Source: Prorocentrum cordatum | Lineage: Eukaryota; Sar; Dinophyceae; Prorocentrales; Prorocentraceae | NCBI GenBank assembly: GCA_963575745.1 | Contig: CAUYUJ010017773.1 | Location: 147,501-202,500 of the forward strand | Length of the DNA: 55,000 nt | Direction of reading: 5' to 3' | In this document: positions 21,661-32,001 of the stretch, in pieces | Numbering within the stretch: the stretch's first letter is position 1 | Layout: every line of letters starts with the position of its first letter | Made by a program: the position numbers and the translations under genes | The notes under the pieces: generated by a model | Database searches by the model: none | Seen by the model: only the letters and a program-made list of their open reading frames with translations | Told to the model about the DNA's origin: nothing

Positions 21661-21927
21661 ACACCTATCATACCAGCTTGCCTCATAGCTTCCCCGTAGC
21701 TGGCACGAGCAGGTCCACCGAAATGAAACGCAGGACGTGAATACGACCATTATGTCTGGGCAACGGCTCGCACGATATTCTGGCGAAAGCTCCTTTCTGG
21801 CGGAATCGATCAGCCTGCTCCTGTCAGGCGAAAGCTCCTTTCTGGCCGTCCGCATGCTCTAGACGACGCACGTCTCTTGCATGCTACCCCTACCCAAGTT
21901 GGCTGCGCCTCGCGAGGCGCTCTCGAT

Positions 21928-24645
21928 CTACTGCGGCACTGCGCCACCGCTCATGGCGGAGTTCGCCTGCGAGACCGACTGCTGCACTGGGAGGACGAGC
22001 TCGTAGAACTTCTTGGCCTCGAGGCCACGAAGTTCTTCGAGGAGGGAGCTGCGTTCTCCAGATCCGTCCTCGAAAATCCCTCATCCTCCTCATCATCATC
22101 ATCATGATCTATCCTCCTCGTCCTCCCCCTATCCTCCTCCACCTCCTCCCTCCTCGAGTTCCCCCGTGTCCTCCTCTTCATCCTTCTCCTCCTCCCATTT
22201 CCTCCTCCTGCTCCTCCTCCGCCCTCCTATCCACCAGCCTCGACGATCTTCGCCACGCAGTCCTGGTAGTCGATCTCCGCGTCGTAGCTCCTTGAGCGAT
22301 GGATCGAGCTGAGGGTTTGGTGACCCCGTCCCCCATCGAGCCCAGTAGAGGAGGAGGGATGGAAGATCTCCATGCCTCCTCCACTCCAGGCTCGAGGGGG
22401 TGCCGAACCCTCAGCTCTACCCATCTCGTTACCCTGAGCTCCTGCCCTGCACGCGAAGGGTCAGCGACTCCTGCACCTCCTGCATCTGCTTCGTGTGGAA
22501 CTCGAGCCCGTCGGCCCACGGCGACAACCACGGCATCGAGCCCACGTCCCAGCCCCCGAGGAGCGCGTAGAGGTGCGCCGCCGCCCCGAGGTTCCCCGCC
22601 GCCGTGGTTCCGATCGGGCCCACGCTGCTCGCACCTGGCTGCGTCGAAGCCGTACCGCGCCGAGGCTGCTCCACCTCGAGGGGTTCTCTTCATCCTCCTC
22701 CCATCCTCCTCCTCGATCGCTCGAGCCTCGGGCTCCTCCTCATCCTCATCATCCTCCGCCTCCTCCTCACTCTTCTTCCTCCTCCTCCTCCTCCTCCTCC
22801 TCCTCCTCCTCCTCCTCCTCCTCCTCCTCCTCCTCCTACTCTCCTCCTCCTCCTCATCTTCATTCTTCCTCCTCCCTCATCCTCCTCCTCATCTTCATTT
22901 TCTTCCTCCTCCTTCCCCGCTGAGGGGAAGGAGGATGCCGAGGGTCGAGGCCCCCCGATCCTCGCTGTCACTGTAGCTGTAGCTGGAGTACTCGTCGTCG
23001 GATGGCACTGCTGCCTCGGAGAATCCATGCTTCTTTCTCTCCGTACCCTTCCTCCCCGTAGGATCCTCCAAGAAGAGTTCCACGGGGAGGAAGGGGATGG
23101 ATAGAAGGAAGTGTATGGCTATTCCCATGTGAGCCTGGCCGCCCAGGAGACCACGCTGAACCTGCTCCACCGCCTGCCGCTCCCTGGTCAGCCTCGTCTG
23201 AATCGACTGCTCGTGGATTTGCAGCTCCTGCTCGGTGCCCTCCATGCGCTTGAACACTTCATCACCGTGCTGAGGATCGAACTGGCGGGCGAGGGGAAAC
23301 AAGTGATGAGGATCTCCCTCGAGGGAGATCCTCACCACCTCGCCATCGAGCGATGGGGAGCTGGATGGGTATCCTCATCATCCTCATTCCTCGTCCTCCG
23401 ACTCGTCCTCTCCCCCTCCCTACCTCCAACACCTCCTCCATTGACCCCGTCTGACCTTCACGAAGCCGCGCATCGCCCTGCACGACGCCATCGTGGCCTC
23501 GGCGCGCGCCTTGGCCCTGGGAGCGTGCATGTTTCAGTACTCGTCCTCATCCTCGTCTTTGTCCTCGTCCTCCTCTCCTCCTCCTCCTCCTCCTCCTCCT
23601 CCTCCTCCTCCTCCTCCTCCTCCTTCTCCTCCTCCTCCTCCTCCTCCTCCTCCTCCTCCTCCTCCTCCTCCTATCCTCCTCCTCTCCTCCTCCTTCTCAT
23701 CATCCTCCTCCTCCTTCTCCTCCTCCTTCCTCTCTCGAGCCTCTGGGAGACCTGGCTGTCCGGATCGTCCCATATGAAGCCGAAGAGCGTGTACAGGCCG
23801 TCCTTGGTGTGCCAGGTGTAGCCTGTGCCCCTGGATGTCATGCGCTTCTGGCTCTCCAGCTTCTCGATCTCGACAAAATCGAAGTTGCCTTTCGGGGGGT
23901 GGGCATCATTCTTCATCCTTCCTCCTCCTATTCCTTTTCCTCGTTTTCATCCGTTTTCCTCCATCCCCCTTCCTCCTTCCTCCTCCTCCTCCTCCTCCTC
24001 CTCCTCCTCGTTTCCTCTTCCTCCTCCTCCTCTGCCTCTGTTGCCCTCCATCCTTCTCCTTCCTCCTCCTCGAGTCTGACCTCCTCCTTCTTTCTCCTCC
24101 TCCTCCTCCTTCCTCCTCTTCCTCTATCCTTTTCCTGATTCTCCTCCTCCTCAGGCCTGTCTCGTTCCAGCGTTTCAGCCAGTGCTTCTTCTTGCTCTGG
24201 CTGAGCCTGTCGTACTCCTTCTTGAGGTCGCGACTGTGCTTCCCCGCGTGGTATCTGGGGGGGGGGGGCGATTTTTTTTTGGGGGGGCTTTCCTAGTTTG
24301 GGGGGATCGAGGGGTCGGGGCGGGGCCAAGAAGGGCCTGCCCTGGGAAAGCCCTAGGTTCCCGGGGAATGCAGCTGAGCAAAATTCACGATCCCGCGCTC
24401 CGAAGGCGCTGCATCGCGTTCTCGTGTTCACTCACGGCGGCCCTCTTCCGTTTCTGGGCCTCCATCTTCTTCTTGTCCTGATATCGGTCGGCCGGACGTC
24501 GCATTGGGGGATGGGCGGGGGGGGGGGCCGCGCCACCACCCCCTGGCTCTCGAGGGGGGTTCTTCATCGGAGACGGGGCCTTGCCAGTGCCCTTGCCAGC
24601 GCCGCCAGCGGCCTGACCACCTCGACGACTCCCTTTCGGCGGCAT
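21928..24645 (-). CDS. multi-exon gene, unknown family (possible 3' half of a larger gene)
   Basis: Exons with matching phases: 24645-24389 (ATG, MPPKGSRRGGQAAGG..., basic end DKKKMEAQKRKRAAVSEHE); 24254-24157 (HSRDLKKEYDRLSQSKKKHW); 23921-23752 (FDFVEIEKLESQKR, GTGYTWHTKDGLYTLFGF); 23509-23456; 23281 to about 22940 (FDPQHGDEVFKRMEGTEQEL, a helical stretch of about 45 residues that could be coiled coil; donor undecided, and the acidic tail SDDEYSSYSYSDSED may be exon or intron); about 22674-22433 (GNLGAAAHLYALLGGWDVGS); 22290-22235; 22055-21928, ending SAMSGGAVPQ and TAG. Exon lengths and phases agree at every other join, which chance would hardly give. I recognise no family. The first exon could also be internal: TATAG precedes GTGAGCGCGGCGCC and the frame stays open upstream of the ATG. 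Introns are CTC/GAG-rich. Confidence 0.7.
22291..22432 (-). other. 142-bp intron that is one long imperfect hairpin
   Basis: Read on the minus strand, the intron starts GTAACGAGATGGGTAGAGCT and ends CTCGATCCATCGCTCAAG. The 5' part GAGCTGAGGGTTCGGCACCC pairs with GGGGTCACCAAACCCTCAGC near the 3' end, and the CTCGAGCC / GGCTCGA parts pair inside. Both splice sites lie beside the arms. Confidence 0.75.
23308..23333. other. perfect 26-bp palindrome inside an intron
   Basis: GAGGATCTCCCTC joined directly to its own reverse complement. It lies 26 bases upstream of the minus-strand 3' splice site at 23281. Confidence 0.95.
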
Positions 24646-24709
24646 GGCGCCGCGCTCACCTATAGGTGTGTGGGGGGGGCCCTGGGGGCTCGGATATTTA
24701 TATATACAT

Positions 24710-24733
24710 GTATATGTGTATATATATATGTGT

Positions 24734-24783
<50 letters not shown>

Positions 24784-24930
24784 CTTGTACCACGTACGCA
24801 AGCATGCGCATACGGATACACACACTCACAGTCCACACACACACACACTCACGTGCACGCAGTTCACGCGCGCATGCGCACGTGCGTACACACATGTCGA
24901 GATATCGCGCGCGCATGCGTACGCACGCGC
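24710..24930. repeat. AT microsatellite followed by CA/GC dinucleotides
   Basis: (TA)n at 24735-24782, flanked by TATATGTG steps and then ACACAC/GCGCGC steps to 24930. Confidence 0.9.
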
Positions 24931-25044
24931 TTAAGGTGGCCGCCACGTGGGCCCTGGCGCAGGAGGGCGTTCAGGGGGGCCGTCCACAGGGCCAGGAGAG
25001 CTCGCAGAGGGGGTCGACGGGTGGGGCGGGAGGGGGAGATAGCG

Positions 25045-25975
25045 AAAATTTAGAAAAACATGAAAACACATGAAAACACATGAAAAAAACATGAAAAAAC
25101 ATGAAAACATGAAAACACATGAAAACACATGAAAAAAACATGAAAACACATGAAAAACATGAAAACACATGAAAACACATGAAAAACACATGAAAACACA
25201 TGAAAAACATGAAAACACATGAAAACACATGAAAAACATGAAAACATGAAAACACATGAAAACACATGAAAAAACATGAAAACACATGAAAACACATGAA
25301 AACACATGAAAACACATGAAAAAGGTAACACATGAAAACACATGAAAAAACATAAAAAAACATGAAAACACATGAAACACATGAAAACACATGAAAAAAC
25401 ATGAAAAAACATGAAAACATGAAAACACATGAAAAAACATTAAAAAAACATGAAAACACATGAAACACATGAAAACACATGAAAACACATGAAAACACAT
25501 GAAAACACATGAAAACACATGAACACACATGAAAACACATGAAAACACATGAAAACATGAAAACACATGAAAACACATGAAAAAAACATGAAAACACATG
25601 AAACACATGAAAACACATGAAAACACATGAAAAAACATGAAAACATGAAAACACATGAAAACACATGAAAAAAACATGAAAACACATGAAACACATGAAA
25701 ACACATGATGCCACAACACATGAAAACACATGAAAACACATGAAAACACATGAAAACACATGAAAACACATGAAAACATGAAAACACATGAAAACACATG
25801 AAAAAAACATGAAAACACATGAAAAACATGAAAACACATGAAAACACATGAAAAACACATGAAAACACATGAAGAAAACATGAAAACACATGAAAACACA
25901 TGAAGAAAACATGAAAACACATGAAACCATGAAAACACATGAAAACACATGAAAAAACATGAAAACACATGAAAC
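25045..25975. repeat. ~10-bp A-tract satellite (GAAAACACAT)
   Basis: About 90 copies of units of 8-12 bases, all containing ACATGAAAA. The commonest unit is exactly 10 bases. The minus strand stays open only because the repeat lacks stops in that direction (CFHVFSCV). Not called as a gene. Confidence 0.9.
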
Positions 25976-26066
25976 CTCAAAAACACCTGACGCACCACAG
26001 ACCAGTCCCTTCCCCAGCACGACCCAACCGACCGCCGAACGCTGACCTCGCCACGCCCCGACGTAC

Positions 26067-26338
26067 CCGATCGCAGACAATGGCCCCACTTCTCCACTGC
26101 GCTGTCCGCGTGCTTGTCGACGTAGAGCGTCTTGATGTAGATCAGGGCTGCTGATCAGCGCCCGCTACTTCACCCGATCCTCCGCCCCACGCCGACCCGA
26201 TCCGTGCCCGTGGCCGAACGCCGACCCACCACCGTGCGGACCCGTCGCCCCCACTATACAGACCCACATGTGCCCACTTCTCCGCTGCGTAGTCCGCCTG
26301 CTTGTCGACGTAGTGCGTGTTGATGTAGATCCACACGC
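26067..26338 (-). repeat. tandemly duplicated exon with flanking intron, period 188 bp
   Basis: Copy 26338-26268 reads WIYINTHYVDKQADYAAEKW and copy 26147-26067 reads LIYIKTLYVDKHADSAVEKW. The shared marker CACTTC lies at 26275 and 26087, a 188-base offset. Intron sequence between (GAACGCCGACCC / GAACGCTGACCT) is duplicated too. Both copies start in phase 1. Confidence 0.8.
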
Positions 26339-29300
26339 CTGGGCTGGGGGGAGGTCGAGAGGCGTTTCAGTTTAGAGCGGGGGGCCGCGTGGTGGGTAGG
26401 TAAGGTGGGTGGTGGGTACGTGGTGGGGCGGGTGGGTGGGGTGGTCGGTGTGGGGTGGTGGGTGGTGGGTGGGCGTGGCACCGTGGGTGGGTGTGATGGG
26501 TGTTGACGTGGTGGGAGGACGATGGGACCTGAAGGTGAATGGGACTGGGTTTGTGGACTGGGGTTCTGGGGGGTGATTCTCCCCCCGCAGCAGAATCCCC
26601 AGGCCTGGGGTGGACCCCCCATCCCCCTGGGTGGGTGTAGGGTTTGTGGAGCCCTCGCCGACCCTCTCTGGTTAACCCCCGTGGGAATGTGTGCACCCCC
26701 GTCGAAATCTTTTGGTTTTTGGACCCCCCTTTGTGTTTTAATGGCATGTGTGCAATGCGCATGCGCACTAGTGTATATATATACACATATACACATGTAT
26801 ATATATATATATATAATAATAATATATATATATATATATATATATGGGTGCGTTTCTGCATCGGGACTGGGATTCGACACCAGCTCACCGCCCCCCCAGC
26901 GCTGGGCCCTGGTACCAGGGCGCGGACGACCGCCGAGCGCTCGAGCTCGGCGCTCTTGACAGCGGAGGGGCGGGAGGTGGAAGAAGGAGGAGGGAGGCCT
27001 CGAGGCCTCGAACTCGAGCGATCGCGGCCCTCCCTCGAAGCCTCGAACTCAAGCGATCGAAGGCCTCATCGAGGCCTTCATCTTCCTCGCCCCCCTTAAG
27101 CCTGGAACTCGAACGCGATCGATCGGAGGCATTATCGCCTCGAGGCCTCGACTTCGATCGATCGGTGGCCTCGAGGCCTTGAACTCGAACGATCGGAGGC
27201 CTTATCGATGGCCTCGAGGCCTCGAACTCGGAAGCCGAGACCCCTCGAGGCGTCGAACTCGATGCATCGGTGGCTGTATCGATCAATGACCTCATCGAGG
27301 CCTTCATCCCCCTCGAGGCCTCTCACTCGATCGATCGATGGCCTCACCGAGGCCTTCAGCCTTCCCAGCTCGAGGCTATCCCCCTCGCGCGCGCTTTCTC
27401 CACGCGCGCGCTCTAGCACGTCTCTCCAAAAGATGCGGGAGAGGGGGCACTAGTATGGGCTCTTCCTCCTCCTCCTGCTCCTCCTCCTCCTCCTCATCCT
27501 CCTTCCTCCCACTCGATCGTCCAGTCGGGATCCCGACGCCAGTGCCCCCCCTTGGGGGGCGTCCTAGGACGTGTAGCCCCTGCCCCCCTCTCGCACGGCG
27601 CCGCGGCCGCGCGTCGACGCCCGACCAACCGAGCTCGATGTCATCGTCCTTCTCGCTGCTCTACCTTGGAGGAGAAGGAGGAGGAAGAGGAGGAGGAGGA
27701 GGAGGAGGAAGACAGAGGAGGAAAGGAGGAGGAAGATGAGTTAGGGGGGGAAAGAGGAGTTCGAGTTAGGAGGAGGAAACAGGAGGAGGAGGAGGAGTTA
27801 GAGGAGGAAGGAGGAAGGAGGATCGAGGAGGAAACTCGAGAAGGAGGAGGAGGAGGAGGAGGAGGAGAGGATAACTTAAGGAGGAGTTAGAGGAGTTAGA
27901 GGAAGGAGGAAGGAGGAGTAGAGGAACTAGGAGGAGGAAGGAGGAGCTAGAGGAGAAAACTCCAGGAGGGGAGGAGGAGGAAGGACGAGGACGATGAGGA
28001 GCCCACCCCTCGTTGCGCAAGCCGCTGTTATTGACGTACGTGTCCCTGAACGTAGCCACGAGCTGCTTGTCAACGGTCTTGTTCTCCCAGACGGCGCGCT
28101 TCACCGCCTTAACGGTCGTCGTCGTCGTCCGCCACCTCCTCCTCCTCCTGATCCTCACCCTCATCCTCACATTCGTCATTTCCCTCCTTATCCTCCTCAT
28201 CCTCCTCCTTTTCCTCATCTCCTCCTCTCCTCTCCTCCTCCTCCTCCTCCTCCTCCTCCTCCTCCGTTTCCTCCTCCTCGTCCCTCTTCCTGTTCATCAT
28301 CGTCCCCCCTCCTCTTCCTGTTCATTCTCGTCCTCCCTCCGTCTTCGATCGATCCTCTTCATCCTTATCCTCCTTTGCCCTGGGCGAGCCATCATGCAGT
28401 TGTAGCTCTCCTGCTGCTGCTCCTCGGGGCTGCCGACCCACGTCTTGTCCTTCACGCTGATGAGCTGCTTCGCGTTTTCCCCCTTGTCGCCTGCCTCCTT
28501 GAAGTACAAGCAGGATATCTTCTCGGAGCCCCTCCTCTCGAGGACGAGGAGGGAGGGGGGATCGAGGAGGATATCGAGGATGAGGACGGAGGGTCGAGGA
28601 TCGAGGATGGGGGTCCTCCGAAAGCTCACCGTGTAGTTGTAGCCCGCGCCCCAGCCCTGCTCCGCCTTGAACGTGACGGGCAGGCCTGCGCTCTTATGCC
28701 CAATCCTCCCACCTCGCCCTACTCCTCCTCCTTCCCCTCCTCCCTCCTCCTCCTCCTCCTATCTCATCCTAATCCTCCGACCTCGTCCTACTCCTCCTAC
28801 CTCGTTGTGCTCCTCGTCCTACTCCTCCTGCCTCGTCCTACTCCTACATCCTCATCCTACCTGGTCCTACTCCTTGTACTCTACGTCCTACTCCTTGTAC
28901 TCCTCGTCCTGCCCCTCCTACCTCGTCCTACTCCTTGCACTCCTCATCCTAATCCTCCTGCCTCGTCGTACTCCTCCTGCCTTCTCGTACTCCTCGTCCT
29001 CGCCTCCTCCTCCCACCTCCTACTCCTCCTACTCTCCGTCGGCTCGCCTTCAGCTGGATAGGGCGCCTCGTCAACCTCGATCACGGTCTCGCTCTCGTCG
29101 TCGTGGAAGCTGTCGTCGCCCACCTCGAGATCTGCGGCGATCTCCTGCTCGGCCGCCTCCGCGTCCTCCTCGGCCGCCTCCTCGGCGTCCTCCTGGAGCT
29201 CCTGGAGGTCCTGGAGCTCCTCGGCGTCCTCCTGGAGCTCCTGGAGGTCCTCCTCGGCCGCCTCCTCGATCGCCTCCTCGGCGGGCGCGTCCTGGGCGCC

Positions 29301-31873
29301 GCCGTCGATCGGCTCCCCGCTCGCCTCGAGGAGGAGTAGGAGGAGGAGGTGAGGATCAGATCGAGGGTGGATCGAGGAGCAGGAGGAGAGCCTCAGGGAA
29401 CCACCGACGCGGGTAGCCCAGCAGGGCCTGCGCTTGTACAATGGCCTCCACGTCTTCAGAAGAGATATCGCCAGGAAGAGGAGGAGGAGGAGGAGGAGGA
29501 CATGAGGAGGAGGAGGAGGAGGAGGAGGACGAGGAGGACGAGGAGAAGGACGAGGAGGAGGAGAAGGAGGAGGAGGGAGAAGAAGGAGGTCAGGAGGTGA
29601 GGAGGAGGGATGAGGAGGAGGCGAGGAGGCGAGGAGGTGAGGACGAGGAGTACGCTGAGGAGCAGGAGAAGGATCAGGAGAAAGTTCGATCAGCCCGATA
29701 GCCGGGGCTGCGGCGGCCCGCGCGGCGGGGCGCCGCAGCACTGCGGCGCCCGCGCGTGGGGCGGCGGGGCGCCGCAGCCCAGCGGCCGCGGCCGCTGGCC
29801 TCTTCATCACGCGCGTGAGCGGCAAGCTCTCGCGCTTCACCTCGATCACCTGCTCGTCCGCCGGCGCAGCCTGCGCCTGACTCTCGCCCTTCACACGCTT
29901 GTGCTTCTTCGTCGACGACGGCGGCGCGACCTGGGTCCTGGGAAAGTCGATCGACCCAGGGAGAATGACTCTTCTCCCTGGGTCGATCCACCGATCGACC
30001 CCCCTCGATCCTCCTCGTCGTCGTCGTCCTCCTCCTCCTCCTCCTCGGAAATCGGCCGATCGGGAAATCGGCCGACTCCTCCTCCTCCTCCACCTCCTCC
30101 TCCTCCTCCTCCTCCTCCTCCTCGTCTTCCTCCTCCTCCTCCTCCTCCTCGTCTTCCTCCTCCTCCTCGTCTTCCTCCTCCTCCTCCTCGTCTTCCTCCT
30201 CCTCCTCCTCCTCCTTCTCCTCCTCGAGCCTTCTCCGTCCGTCTTCCGAAACTCTGCAGTCCTCTTCTTCAGACCGAGCAGCGACTTGATGAACGGGATC
30301 TTACGCTGGGGCGTCTGCTGGACGATCTGGCTGCCCAGCTGCTCAGGAATCTGCTGGACGATCTCCTCAGGAATCTGCTGGAAGATCTGGCTGCCCAGCT
30401 GCTCAGGAATCTGCTGGACGATCTGCTGGCTGCCCAGCTGCTCGACGATCTGCTCAGGAATCTGCTCGACGATCTGCTCAGGAATCTGCTGGACGATCTG
30501 GCTGCCCAGCTGCTCAGGAATCTGCTCGACGATCTGCTGGCTGCCCAGCTGCTCGACGATCTGCTCAGGGATCTGCTGCTGGACGATCTGCTGGCTGCCC
30601 AGCTGCTCCGGAATCTGCTGGACGATCTGCTGGCTGCCCAGCTGCTCAGGGATCTGCTCAAGGAGCTGCTCAGGAATCTGCTGGACGATCTGGCCGTCCA
30701 GCTCCTCCTGGTCCACTTCACCAGACTGCACCTTCCCTGCACCCCGCCATCCCAACTCAATCCTCCTCCTACCTCCGCCTACCCGTTCCTACATCCTGCT
30801 TCCTCCTCCTCCTCCTCCTCCTCCTCCTCCTCCTCCTCCTCCCACCACCTTCGATCCTCCGTATACTTCCTCCTAACTCCTCATGTCCCCCTCCACCCTA
30901 CCTACACCCTACCTATATCCTCCTCCTCCCCGTCCTAGCTCCTGCATCCTCCTATCTTCTCCTACATTCCTCCTTCTCCTCCGACCTCCTTCTATATCCC
31001 CCTACCTCCTCCCTTCCTGGCACCTTGGCCACCACGGCCCTCAGGTTCTCCTCCGTCAGCTGCTCTTCGTCGTCGGTGTCGTACGGCAGCTGCGCGTCCT
31101 CTGCGGAGGAGGAGGGGGAGGAGGAAGAGGGACGAGGAAGATGGACGAGGCAGAGGGACGAGGAAGAGGGACGAGGAGTAGGAGGGAGGCGTGGAGGGAG
31201 AGGGGGGAGGAGTAAGGGACAAGGAGGGACTGATCCCCCCCCCTCCTCATCGTTCACCCTTCCCCTCCTCATCGCCCCCCTCCCCCTCCTCATCGATGAT
31301 CGTCACCCTCTTCCTCTACCTCCTCATCTTGGTATTGCTGCTCCACCCCCTCCTCATCGTTCACCATCTTCCTCCGCCTCCTCATCTGTCCTGCAAGTCG
31401 GCCTTGCATGTGGTCAGGCCATTCAGTTGCTGCCAATGTGCGTGGATCGTCCTCGCTGCACGTGCCTCCAGGAACCTGGGAGGAAGATGAGCATAAGGAG
31501 GATGAGGATGACCGAGTAGGAAGAGGAGGATCGAGGGTGACTGAAGATGAAGAGATGGGCGGAGGAGGAATGCTTAAGCGGGAGGAAGGGATGAGGAAGG
31601 ACGAGGAAATCGAGGGAGGATGGTGATAGGAGGATTCAGAGGAAGAATCGGGAGGAGTCGAGGAGAAGGATGAGGTGGGAGAAGGATGAAGATGGAGAAG
31701 GATGAGGGAGGGTCTGAACATGTGTGCTTCCATCACCTTGATCGTGGGCTTGCGTTTCCGAGGGTCGTTCTGCTTCAGCACCTCACTCACGGCATCCCAG
31801 TGCACGGACCGCCACGCTGCCTGCTGCGACGACGACGACGACGGCGACGGCGACGGTGACGGCGACGGTGACC

Positions 31874-31948
<75 letters not shown>

Positions 31949-31968
31949 GCGGCGACGGCGATGGCGAC

Positions 31969-32001
<33 letters not shown>

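Noticed and set aside
23111-23821. Plus-strand frame opposite the helical exon
   Set aside because: Antisense shadow that runs into CTC repeat; the minus-strand exon fits its neighbours in phase.
25045-25975. CRISPR-like appearance of a regular short repeat
   Set aside because: The units are contiguous 8-12-mers without unique spacers, and the setting is eukaryotic.
24971-26097. Minus-strand frames of 370-390 codons (CFHVFSCV repeats)
   Set aside because: Translation of the A-tract satellite; composition follows the 10-bp unit.
28944-30755. Single 603-codon minus-strand frame as one exon
   Set aside because: It runs through GAG-rich introns; phase-consistent exons 30725-30240, 29937-29703 and 29324-29048 lie within it, and exon 29445-29392 uses another frame.
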